Both the position numbers and the translations under genes were made by a program. Positions 9,101 to 18,800 of a stretch of 31,700 nt of DNA are shown piece after piece (position 1 is the stretch's first letter; each line of letters opens with the position of its first letter). The stretch lies in the NCBI GenBank assembly GCA_964200075.2, contig CAXNAA020000046.1, positions 1 through 31,700 on the forward strand. Reading direction: 5' to 3'. The stretch comes from Sphacelaria rigidula (lineage: Eukaryota; Phaeophyceae; Sphacelariales). The notes below the pieces were generated by a model, which was not told the DNA's origin, did not search any database, and was given only the letters and a program-made list of their open reading frames with translations.

Positions 9101-11939
9101 TTGTTGTGCGAGGACGTGAGCTTATAACGTGCATACTCCGAACTACTTGGTTTTAGTATGAAAACGTCTTTTTTGGGTGAATTTCACGTCAAGGCAAGGA
9201 CAACTGTATGAGATTTTCGAGGTTTTTTACCAAACTTTGTACATGCGTTCCTTGGACTCCCGCGGGACGCATCATGTTTTTCTTGTATTGGGACCCCCGG
9301 AAGCCGGTAGATAACGGAGAAACTTTGAAATCTTGCCATGAACACAATTTTTCCATTTGAAGCGTCAATATCTACGGAACTGCTAAGTGTGAGGATGATC
9401 TGAGCTTTTCTACAAGAGGTATAAGGGAAATCGTCACGAGGCTCCCTGAGTCTTTCGCACGTATCATGAGGGGAAAGTAGACGACGCTAAAACTCCACAT
9501 CCCCGAAACATCACGGTTTCGGGTATGATCCGACCCCGTTGGAACCGTTTTTAAATCTCTTTCTCCCGTTAGATTCCTGAGGTGATGGCGGTCACTACGA
9601 CTTGAAGCATGTGGAGATTCGGCGAAAATTGGGCTTGGAACTCATCTTTTCAATTTCAGAACAATTTGAAAGGCGCTCATTGGTTGATACACATTTTTGT
9701 CCATAGCGCCACTGCTGTAGTCTTGAACAAAAAGCCGGCTGTGTCACATTCTTTGTTCATTGCGGTCAGTATGATACCATGTATGCCAATATTGGGTGCG
9801 TATTACAGAAGGCATTCGCTGATGACAGAATTTTGGGTCTTCAGCGTGAACCAGCCTGTACTACCTCACTACGTGCTGTCCCGCCTCAGTACAGGGATAC
9901 GCAGAACTCATGCTTCGAGCTCCGTCTCTCGCCGGACCTATATCAAATGCGAGTAAATGATAAAAATCGGGACAGCGAGCCCCGACCATCGCGGCTTTCT
10001 TTTGCTTCGAAGGCTTTTTTGTGGGCTAGGGACAGGTTACACACAAACTTGGCAGTGACATTCTTTCCGGCGATAGCCCCCCCCCAGCTGGTTGTTCGGA
10101 TGTGGTGGAAATTTCGGCTCGCCGTGATTGGGCAGGTCGCTCCCAGACTTGTTCATCATTATTTTACTAATACATGGTGAACCCCTTGTTACTGAAGATC
10201 AGTCCCAAAAGGGTCAACAATACTGCAACGTGGGTAGAGGACACGAATGAGAAACACGCACAAGGACACGCGCAAACATGCCCAACCCCCTACCACACTC
10301 ACTCTGATGGTCTTGAAGCGCTGCTTTTCACGACGCTTGTGGTTGTTTCTCCGGGGCCCATCGCGCTTCGGTAACACGTCGAAGGACATCTGGATAAGCC
10401 GCTCCATCTCTTTGGGACATCTGGATTTCTCGTACGCATCCAAAATGGGGGTTGGCGGCACCTCGTCGTTCTCCGACTGCGTCTGTTGTGCAAATTGTGA
10501 CGGCTCGTCGTATTCCCAGCTCTTTTCACCTTGATCAGGGGGGTTGTTCACCCGCTGCGCGATCTCCTCGTGGACTAGTGACGACAGGCGCGCGAAACGA
10601 GTTGGTGGAACGTTTATTGTATTTTTAGTGCATGCGTCTTCAAACGGGGGGAGGGCACTCAATGCCACTATCGTTGTCGCGTGGCGGACCCAACGGCGGT
10701 GAACGAAGGCAAGAGGTAGGGAGGGGGGGGGAGGCTGTTCTGAGCTCATCGTGGAAAATAGCCCCGCACGTGTATCGAGAAGTCGCATTCACCGTCTGCT
10801 CGTACAGCTCCAGTTCATATTGTTGTCAGGTGATGAGCTCACTCGTCGTTTTCATACAGGTGATTCACATCACAGTGACCGAAAACGACTACCCTCCACG
10901 CATGACGATTCCACGGTTCGGACGAATCATCGCCGGTTCGAATCACAAAACCCACGATAGGCCTGAATACTCGAAAGAGAGAAAAAAGTCGACCGCTGGT
11001 CAAAAAGGTCTCCATGCATTTTTGAGCTATTCCACATGCCTGGACTGCGCGTACCTGGGTTGCAACAACGCTGGAAACAAAGCCTAAGGATTGATTCGCT
11101 TCGGTACGAGTCAAATGCACCAAGATCAAGTAATTTCTAGACGAATCATGAATTTGTCCCACCCTTGGAATATTCGTTCAGGGCGACCGATAGCGTGAAA
11201 AACTCTCAAGCCTATTTGGCTGGTGATGCTACTGATGAACTCAGATCGCAACCGTCAATTTTGGACAGCGCCCTCAAGGGTACGACAATAGTACAACACG
11301 GCCAGTCCGTTTGGATTCGGATCAAAGTCCCAAGCCGCGACCCTACAGCAGAACATCACAGAACTACAGATTGTCTGTGTGCTACCAAAGTGTACGGAAG
11401 ACCGATGTAGGTCTCGCGTCGCACCAAAAGAAAGCCCGGTGTATATATCAAAAGAAATAGACGTATACAGCAAACAAACTCCTCCTACGACGTCGATAGG
11501 GTGCCTGGCATTCTTCATGCTGTACTGTCCGTCCGCCGATAGATTGAGTAGAGTATCATAGAACGGGCTGCTGGCCGATGGTGGGACACTGGCCGGCGAC
11601 GCCCTGTGTTGTGCCAGATTCATCTCCGATCTACTGATGTTATTTCAACTCCCATAGGCCAACCAACCTACCCTCGAGTTCCTCGCGCGAGATCTTAGCA
11701 TGCTTTCGGCGACTCCGGTCTTTCACCGCGGTGAAATACCTACACCCGCCACTCAATGTATGCGGGACGACACCGGCAGTCGTAGCTGCTCCCCTGAGGT
11801 GCTGCGGTCTCTGCTGCTGCCGGAAAGGCTCCACGACACCCACTACAGTTGACAACGGCGGCACATGAGTGCGCGATATTACATCGTGAAATTTACCTGC
11901 CAACGTCGCCACTGAACGATTCAAAGGGCGCGCGAACAT
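6033..11939 (-). CDS. Probable mitochondrial, basic C-terminal protein (three exons, complete, unrecognised)
   Basis: Exons on the minus strand are 11939-11672, 10574-10303 and 6197-6033. The coding lengths 268, 272 and 165 sum to 705, giving 234 residues and TAA. Introns are GTAGGT...CACTAG (1097 bp) and GTGAGT...TTCCAG (4105 bp). The first splits a Val codon and the second lies between codons. The N-terminus MFARPLNRSVATLAGKFH is basic, hydroxylated and free of acidic residues, as expected of a mitochondrial presequence. The middle (about residues 90-150) is acidic and proline/glutamine-rich. From about 165 to 215 it becomes a strongly basic, probably helical region with KRDGPRRNNHKRREKQRF, then RWKEKAQRMAAYERKLQKRR. 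That tail suggests RNA binding, for example an accessory mitoribosomal protein, but I do not recognise the family. The start is the first ATG of the open frame; an upstream TTG is ignored because this is a eukaryote. The gene is head-to-head with SSU72, 313 bp apart. Confidence 0.7.
6325..6519 (+). repeat. Repeat R3, copy a
   Basis: This unit is similar in order and spacing to 6587-6775. Shared features are GTTNTCTTCT with a C-run, TGTNTNCGGGTATCG, AGATTAC/GGATTACTCC, AGCGTC(A/G)CC, and a (T)TTATTTTCAAG/TCATTTTTGAAG word. It is an old tandem duplication within the intron. Confidence 0.6.
6587..6900 (+). repeat. Repeat R3, copies b and partial c
   Basis: Copy b (6587-6775) repeats the layout of copy a. 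A third, truncated copy of its 3' part lies at about 6822-6890 (GCATTCATTTTTCAAGTAAA, then GCCGATACAACATATGACC). The latter is also present at 28560-28612, showing that the family is dispersed. Confidence 0.6.
6943..7240 (+). mobile_element. tRNA-derived SINE-like element (head at 6943-7015, R2 tail)
   Basis: The head contains an RNA polymerase III A-box-like TGGTGTAATGG (6952-6962) and a B-box-like GTGCTCGATTCCCGAT (6995-7010), followed by a run of six T. The D-loop sequence resembles that of Asp/Glu-type tRNAs, but the T-stem does not pair well, so it is not a working tRNA. The downstream part ends in repeat R2 (7158-7240), also found at 2021-2095. The tRNA-like promoter plus dispersed 3' part fits a SINE. 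Element boundaries are approximate and no target-site duplication was identified. Confidence 0.5.
7158..7240 (+). repeat. Dispersed repeat R2, copy 2
   Basis: This copy closely matches 2021-2095: ACCGGG(G)GAGAGATGGGTTG, then CCACGGACTC and a GAGGAA(A)GGGGA stretch. See the SINE-like element. Confidence 0.75.
7664..7695. repeat. Short hairpin (12 bp stem, 8 nt loop)
   Basis: GATGCGTTGGGT (7664-7675) pairs with ACCCAATGCATC (7684-7695), with one G·U pair in RNA. The left arm also occurs at 7009-7020, just after the B box of the SINE-like element, so this may be a remnant of that family. Confidence 0.6.
8239..8345 (+). repeat. Dispersed repeat R1, copy 2
   Basis: This is nearly identical to 31112-31233. 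The 44 bases at 8294-8337 equal those at 31176-31219, and the upstream half differs at only a few positions. It ends in a short T-run. High identity at 23 kb distance indicates recent spread or gene conversion. Confidence 0.85.
8426..8703. repeat. Long imperfect inverted repeat (two arms of about 88 bp, 101 bp loop)
   Basis: The left arm 8426-8513 (starting ACTTCACGCCGTTTTAAGGA) is the reverse complement of the right arm 8615-8703 (ending CCTTGAAACGGCGTGAAGT), with scattered mismatches. Transcribed on either strand it could fold into a long hairpin. The right arm is also the beginning of the direct-repeat unit described next. Confidence 0.85.
8615..9330 (+). repeat. Two direct repeat units of about 390 bp (plus a partial third)
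   Basis: Unit A (8615-8990) and unit B (9003-9330) share a series of landmarks. These are (A/G)CCTC(A/G)TTGATC, TTGCGTAATGA, a TCTAACTCCT word, GCGTGAAG, GCGTTTGT, TTTTAGT(C/A)TGAAAA, CACGTCAA/GACGTCAA, CGAGCTTGG/CGAGGTTTT, and ACTTTGT. Unit A is preceded by an inverted partial copy (8426-8513), so the array reads inverted, direct, direct. Small ORFs inside are shadows of the repeat. Confidence 0.75.
9331..10302. other. Rest of intron 2 without a supportable gene
   Basis: 9331-9560 may hold a decayed third unit of the direct repeat (an AACACAATTTTTCCA...AAGCGTC stretch resembles the unit start). The ORFs at 9609-9956 and 9779-10180 overlap each other in different frames and show no motif. 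A C-run lies at about 10077-10085. Confidence 0.5.
10303..10574 (-). CDS. Exon 2 of the minus-strand mitochondrial-type gene
   Basis: The exon begins after CTGTCGTCACTAG on the minus strand, completing a split GTC (Val) codon, and ends ...AAGACCATCAGA before GTGAGTGTGG. It encodes HEEIAQRVNNPPDQGEKSW, a proline/glutamine-rich acidic stretch, then SFDVLPKRDGPRRNNHKRR. Its length (272) plus the one carried base is exactly 91 codons. Confidence 0.72.
10575..11671 (-). other. Intron 1 of the minus-strand gene (1097 bp)
   Basis: This intron is bounded by GTAGGT and CACTAG. It contains one copy of repeat R4 (10860-11165) and G-rich tracts near 10718-10735. Confidence 0.65.
10860..11165 (+). repeat. 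Dispersed repeat R4, copy 1
   Basis: This copy is related to 25070-25335 over most of its length. Best-conserved blocks are CTGG(A/G)CTGCG(C/T)GTACCT, AACGCTG(A/G)AAA, AAAGC, GGATTGATTC and GACGAATC, in the same order. It includes a B-box-like GGTTCGAATC at 10936-10945, but no matching A box was certain. Confidence 0.6.
11672..11939 (-). CDS. Exon 1 of the minus-strand gene with mitochondrial presequence
   Basis: It runs from ATG (11939-11937) to a GTAGGT donor, ending in one base of a split codon. It encodes MFARPLNRSVATLAGKFHDV, then a Gln/Arg/Ala-rich linker and RYFTAVKDRSRRKHAKISRE. The first 18 residues have Arg/Lys at intervals, hydroxylated and hydrophobic residues, and no Asp/Glu, typical of a cleavable matrix-targeting signal. 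Confidence 0.68.
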
Positions 11940-12252
11940 GGACCCTCTCAACCCGGCAGCCTCGCACGCAATGGACTGTGGGCGTTGAAGGGTGGAAGCT
12001 GTAGCAGACGCGAAGCTGATTAATGTTCCGAAATACTGATCCGTAAATAATGATTACTATTGTTGCTGTATATTAGAAAACGATAAAAACAAAGCGAAGC
12101 ACCATACCCCGTACCGCCTCCTTGTTGAACTCGTACCTTCCGTCGTCAGCGCGTGCGCACGGCCTGTTGTATTCTTCACGTTCCTCATCTCATCCCTAAC
12201 ACGTGAGGCGATATCCACCCACAGTCGAGAACACGGAGGATAAAGCAAAATT
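11940..12252. promoter_or_regulatory. Probable bidirectional promoter between the divergent gene pair
   Basis: Only 313 bp separate the ATG of the minus-strand gene from the ATG of SSU72, so both 5' UTRs and core promoters must fit here if neither gene has an upstream non-coding exon. The centre (about 12020-12095) is AT-rich, flanked by GC-richer sides. No clear TATA box can be assigned. The assignment rests on gene geometry. Confidence 0.55.
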
Positions 12253-12890
12253 ATGAAGAGGGCGCGCGAGAATTCAGGAAGCCCGGTGGTTGTCGTGTCG
12301 TCAACGGCGGCAGTGATGGAGAGCCGTGATCGTAACAGCTCCAAATCGCTTCTAAAAAAATCCCTTACGGGCTCTTCCTCCACCTCCTCCATCACTTCTT
12401 GTAACCGAACCAAAACAACAGCGAAAACAAATTCGGGACGGGTGGAAGTGTTGGCGAAGAGCGAACAAGCTCCCCAGCAGCACCACAATCAGCAGACGAA
12501 GAAGCGCGCACTCGCTCGACCCGCCCTGCCCCCTCCTCCCCCCATTGTGACTTTCTCTGACGACACGACTACAACAAATGAGGGCAGCAGCAGCAATTCT
12601 AGTGAGGAGACGGCTACCTTATCGTCATCATCGTCGGAAACAACAGGTCGAGAAACTAAGAAAATCAAGAGGATCTCTCCCCCACGCCAGGCGGCGCACC
12701 AGCAAAATGAGCCTCAGGGGTGGAGGGTAGCAGCCCAGGCCATTCTGGATAAGGGACCAGTGGTCGTGGGAAAGGGTTTGTCCAGGCGCAATTTCGCGGT
12801 AGTTTGCTCGAGCAATGTGAACCGGAGCATTATGGCTCAAAGATTACTGGAGAGGAATGATTTCCGGGTCCGGTCGTATGGGACAGGAAG
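12253..12890 (+). CDS. SSU72: SSU72 exon 1 (low-complexity extension and catalytic P-loop)
   Basis: This exon encodes residues 1-212 and two bases of the next codon. Residues 1 to about 178 are low complexity: Ser/Thr runs, QQHHNQQ, PPPPP and SSSNSSEE. The conserved domain starts at NFAVVCSSNVNRS and runs to RSYGTG. The donor is AG|GTGGGT at 12891; reading through it gives a short unrelated tail and a stop at 12943-12945, so the intron is needed. An antisense ORF over this exon is a shadow. Confidence 0.92.
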
Positions 12891-15800
12891 GTGGGTTGAA
12901 AATATTGACTGGACTTGGAGTTTTATCCGTTCCCATTTTCGTTGAGAAATGCGTCGGGTGGATGAGGGAGTTGGTGGTGAGTAGCTCTGCAGAATGAAAT
13001 GAACATGAGCGGTTCGTTTTAGGTGTCCCAACAAGTTTGTTCATTTCCGGTACACTGTGCGATCTGTACTATACATTGGCCGGACGTATTTCGGCCTTCA
13101 CCATTGCGGTGCCTTATTGTTTCGTATTCTCCCTTTTCTTGTCCACGCTGAATTTACCCACTTTCCTCCCTGCACCTTATAGTTTGTGACGAATGCACCT
13201 CAGTCAGCAGTTACACGGAACGTCTCCCGGATTTTCCCCCCAGATTCCCCACCCACGCACGGGCGATAACAGTCTGTACCCCATTAGTTCGTGGTGTGGT
13301 GGTTTTGGGATGATCCATCATGGCGTGGGCTCATTCTACACCCCTGCGGTGACGCCACGAGTCATGGCGATGTACACAGCCCCCGAGACTCGGGGTCATG
13401 GCCCTACGTATCACTCGATCTGCCCTAATACTATCAACCGATATTATATATACATATACACAAAGTATTCTTACTTTCTTCGTTTTTTTCCTTCCTCTTC
13501 AACTATAGAGTCATCTCTCCATCCGACCGTGTACAAAGCAATTCATACCGTTGACCGTCATCACACACACCGGGAGGACTCGACATGTGATGGTAGTCAC
13601 GAAAATACGATAGTATATTTGCTGACTGTACTCCACTATGATGCTGTCGTGCTCGACGTCTGTGATCACGCGATTGAGGTGGGCAGTTGTGTCGCTCCTG
13701 CTTGCTCGCCAAAGTTGTGAGTTGGGAGCACACCAAATCGCAATCGCGAGACGAGTGCGTGGAGGACATGGAGTCCACTACCGTCCTACTCGAACCCCTC
13801 TCTGTTGTGTACGCTAATACCACGCAGCCGTGAGATTTGGGGCGCCAGCTGGAAGACTGTGGTGAAGCGTGCCTTTGTTTTATGGTTGTTGTCTCAATGA
13901 TGATTACCTTGCTTTCCACAAAACTGTAAGAAAACTGCCAGCGAAGCACCCACGGTATAATAGGCCGGCCTACCCTCAACAAGCGGCCAAAGTGTCCCAA
14001 CGCGTGCGTTTTCGTGGCTTGGCGTGTGCTGGGCATGTGCCCCGAGAGCCATATGCCCCGAGAACTATACGCCCCGTATGCGCGACATGCGCAATATCGT
14101 TGCGAAAAGTTGACGAGTTGCCTGAGATGCATCGGTGCAAAGTATGAGCAATATTTTGACTGTGCTGCAAAGAAGTTCTCAGGTGTGGCACCTGCTCCGT
14201 GCTGCACAGTCTGTGACAAACGTGCCGCCACTCCAATCAGACAGTCAGTGTCGGTTGCATGAAAAGTTTCAACCGAAGCATTTTTTCCCGTTGTCTTCTC
14301 ACGCGCATCCCCAGGTTAACCAAACAATCTGACGTTCATGAGATCGGACTTCTGTGCAGAAATAGTGATGATGGCAGTGAGACGGTCAGGATTCGCGTCT
14401 TGGAGTTTTGGGGTCCCTTCATTATGGACAGCATGAAGAATCCCCGTTGTGTGAAGTGTGAAGTAACATTTTCTCGACTCAGCGGCTGATTTTTGCTCGA
14501 TTACACCACTGCCAATTTGGCATGTTGTGTTTTACGAGTGTTATTGGAAAGGAGTACTGCCTTCCCCCCCCCTGCGTGTGCGTTTGAAGAGCTCCTGCTC
14601 ACACCACGGCCGATGTGTCTGAAATTGAGATGATTCCTTCAATGATTGTGCCTAGTCTAGAATACTCTTTCCCAACAACTATTAACGATCACATACGGAT
14701 TCGTCCTTGTCCAGGCAGCGCCCGGACAGCACGTGTCTTCCTGAGCTAGAGTCGTACTCAAACTCGGGAATGGTCCAACATGTTTTATTTCCTTTTGCGG
14801 AGAAATGTTGGCACAACTGTACTGACCCGGAGAAGAGTGCGTTGGCGTGTACCAAACTTCTTGCCCCGCCCCCTACTCTCCCGCCTTGATTTTCCCATGA
14901 TGCAAACTTTCAGAGGGCATGACTTCGTGTACCTTTCAAAATCTCCCCCTTCGTTTTTTTCTCGAGTCCCAACATGAAGGTTTGGATGAGGATCGATTTC
15001 TTGACCGGCAGATATGATCGCAAGCTAGGTCAAAACCGAATCGGGCGTTCGAGATCGGCAAAAGTGCGCTACAGATCTCTCGCAACAGTGGAGCAAAGTT
15101 GCTTCAAGGTCCCGTAAACCGCCAAAGCTATTGTTGTAGCGAAAGTGTGACGGGTGGTCGAAAACGTTGTGTTTTGGAAAGATTGCTTCGGTCTAGAGGA
15201 AGACGGGCTTGTTGGCACAGACAGTATCATTGACAAGTGCATGGGTCGCCATTGCCACACCTTCGACCCTGGGCTTGAGCTTCGTATGCGCGTGTTTCCA
15301 AATTATGCCCAAATTTACCCTCGGACCGCAAGGTCAGTCTTCTTTTGAATCGGCATCAATTTCAAGTGAAGAAAAGCATGCAGGATCCAGGAAGACTTCC
15401 CTCGCGGTCCAAGGGCAGATGCGCGCATATGGGGCTAAAGTCTGAACGCCGTAGTGGGTAGTGGCCCCAGGTGCAACTAGCGTTCAAAGTCTCGATAATA
15501 TTTTTTGATTCAACTTATTATCACGTATATGAAATATATAGTGGAACTTCTCCGGATCAGACCCGCAACCATGGCAGTCTGGAGTATCAAAACCATAAGC
15601 CGCAGGGGGCCCTTTCAGAGCTGCTGAAATGGCTGGAGGAGGCGCACAAAAAATTATCGCAACTTTGTGCTCGTTTCAAGCACATCATGAGCTCGGCAGA
15701 AATATTATGCTCGCCAACGCTCTCGAAAAAGCTCATTTGAGCCCTCCAAAACCAAAGTTGAGCCAAACCTTACACGCGCATACGAAGCTGAACCCTATTC

Positions 15801-18800
15801 GCCCCCCACATACTACGAAGTCACAGCGCAATCGCCATCTACAGGACGCCCACTCGCGGCACGCCCACCAATGGCATCTCCCCCCCTCCCTCCGTGTGGC
15901 TGTTTCACAACATGCGGATGGTGACATGAATGTAACGCCGCTAACCCGATCACGCGTGGTGTGCTAGTATGCCGTTGAACGTTTGTCCTCTGTGCATATG
16001 CAGTATGTAGTCATCTGGCGACCGGAAAAGTGTGCCCCTTGGACTGTGAGCGCGCCGGCCCCGAAGAGCGTGACCGCCTGACAGGCCGGGGTCATCCAGG
16101 GATTTCCAGGAAACGTGGATTGGTTTCCGACAGGGGGTGGGGTTCTGTCCGCACAACAGCTCAAGCTCACGAAGTCAAAATTGTGTGATATTTTCCAAGG
16201 CAGACTTTGAACCAAGAACAAGGCCCAATAGTAGCGGAGTGACTATTTCAAGCAGTCACGACTACCAAAATGTCACCTTGTTGCCCCATATATGGACTAC
16301 CTCGCGGTCGAGCCTTACGCTTACCGTGACAATGAAAATCCAACCCAAATGGTGAAGGCACAGATGGCGTGCCTTATTCTCTTCTCGTAGTTCTTGCCGC
16401 CTGCTTGACCCCTGGTTTTTGTCAGCATATTCAACAACGTAGCGTCTCCGTAAAAAACTGAGCATATTCATCAGTAGCATGCGTTAAATAGTGTTGGAGA
16501 GAGAAAAATGACGTGCTGACTGTTTCTTGACGTTTTGTCAAGCCAACACAAGAAGCGCACGTACATGCTGACTCTGGTCGCAAATGACTACAGAATCAGT
16601 ATTGGCTATTCTCGGGGACTATCAAGTAGATGTCCAACATTTCTATGTCTGCGACGAAAAGCGTGTTGTTTAGCAAGAAAACGGCCATTTTAAGCCCAAT
16701 TGTGGGATGGTCGATCTGAGTACATCTGCGTGGAGTTTGCAGCCTTTTGGGGTTGAGCATTCTCAAAGTCCTGGTGGATCGGGAGAGGCGGCCCACTGCG
16801 TAGCGCGTCGGCGCCCATGCGGTCAATCATTTAACCGCAGAGTAAAATATTTTATCGAGCACGTTTCACAGCACAAGGCCGGATGTTTTAGCACACAAGT
16901 ATTTTGCCCGACGGATTGTTCGCTTTTGGGACATTTGGCCCACCTTTTGACGCCCGAACAGGGAAAACCGCCAACACATGTCTCGGACACTTTGCATCAC
17001 CCCACAGAGGGGAGCCCATTCTGCTTTTCAAATTCGCTTGGCTCCGAGGTTTCCAGATTGGCCGCTGAACAAAAGTTCCTGCGCAAAAAATCTGTGCTTG
17101 CCGACCCCCGCCAGTTTGCCTAACCTCTACGTATTCGTGACTTTGCAGCGGGTGAAATGTTTGAACAGGAACTGTCGGGGTGAGGAACTGACATATCGAC
17201 TGCGATCCGTCACCAATGCCTCAAGTCTCTGATGGTTGATTCGACTTGACCAAATTCTCTGGAGAGACAGCATGCCCCCGAAAAACAGGGCATTGCATGT
17301 AATATGGTTCGTAAATACCCACATGGGTTCGAAAGTGTCCACTAGTTGTCTTTCGAGTCATGCCCTCATGCTTCGCAAGTAGCGCGCGCTGGCTACCGCC
17401 GTTGATGCAGTATGTGCAAGCGATTATTTCTGCCCATGCTTTCCCAGTGTTGCTCCTCCCTGGACGGTGCTGGCGCATACCAAGCATGTTCGGATTTACG
17501 GTGCAAATTTTGGTTCGCTCGTCTCCACTGAGCTTCTGTTTCACTCCCTAAGCGTGTTACATCAGCGGCAAAATTCGATACTAAACCACGTGAAGCTCAC
17601 AAATGCACAGCACAAAACAACCTCTCAAGTTTTCCACATCAGTCCGATGTGAGCATGTCGCTGTGAACAGACCAACTTGGTCATGCACCCTCTGCCGCAA
17701 AACAAAAGTGAAGAAATACACTGCATATTATATATTATGACCTCATGGACCTGACCGGATTCTGCGAAGTAAAGAGCATCTGCCGGTATTCGAACTCGTG
17801 ACCTCATATCAGGAATCTTCCGCACCACTTGAATTACGTGGGTGCTATGGTGTCATCGAAAACGTTGCGTGCTCGGTTCGATTTTACGAGTTCCGAGCGG
17901 AAATTCTATCGGGATCTTCGCGGTAGTACATGATTCATTTCCGAGGTGGACTTTTTTTTTTTCGAGTTATGACGTTACCCAGTGTTTCTTCAAATTTCAA
18001 ATCGCTATAACATCCCACTTTGTTTCTTTTCTAGCATTCCCCGATATGTTGCGCGTATTGATGAATTTCAATGTTGTCGAAATTTCAGCACCCAACTCCT
18101 CAAATTTTGCACGCCATCACCCGATTACCAACAATAGCATCATAAGCTGGCCCAGCTCGTACTTGAGTTATATTTTGGTGGGTCCATCTCACTACCGAGG
18201 CCGATCCTGAGCGGTCGATGGGAGATTGCACAAGTAAGTTACTCATGAGTTCAGTTTACTTGTACATCTGCCATGTGTGATCGCAGGTACACGCCATTGA
18301 TTTTTTCGTGAAGTGTAACATATGTGGCGGTCGAGAGCGGCACTGGGGTGGTTATAACGCCCTCCTAGCCGATGTGTCGTGAACCCACTGTTCATTCAGC
18401 AGGCGGCACTGGCGTTGTTGTCCGTTTTCGATAATACGGAGGCAGTACTTTGAATCTTACCGCAAGCCGTCAAGACAATCCGCGCCTCACATGTCATGAT
18501 GCCGAATGTTCAATGTGTAGATTGCAGCAGTGTGTCACAGACGCAGCTACGGCTGCGCATACCGCTGAGGTTCGGGTCTGCCTTTGAACGATGGATACTA
18601 TTTATGCATGTGCTTTGTTTTCTTGATCACTTGCTGTCTGAGGATGATCTCAGTTGGTATGTTCGCAGTCTACATGGCGAAGAGGCCACGTGTTCTTTCA
18701 GTCAGTACCAGGACTTCCGGACTGGGCGCGATAGTTTCGCAGCCGCGGGGTTTGTTGTGGCGTGATTCTTACAGGGGTATCAGGTTGGAGTACAGCAACA

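Larger units (their letters stand above)
6198..10302 (-). other. Intron 2 of the minus-strand gene (4105 bp), repeat-filled
   Basis: This intron is bounded by GTGAGT and TTCCAG on the minus strand. It holds a triplicated 6.3-6.9 kb repeat, a tRNA-like SINE, one R1 copy and the 8.4-9.3 kb inverted/direct array. The remainder (about 9330-10300) shows no supportable gene. Confidence 0.7.

Noticed and set aside
12057-12488. 143-codon minus-strand ORF over SSU72 exon 1
   Set aside because: It is the antisense shadow of the low-complexity SSU72 extension and the shared promoter.
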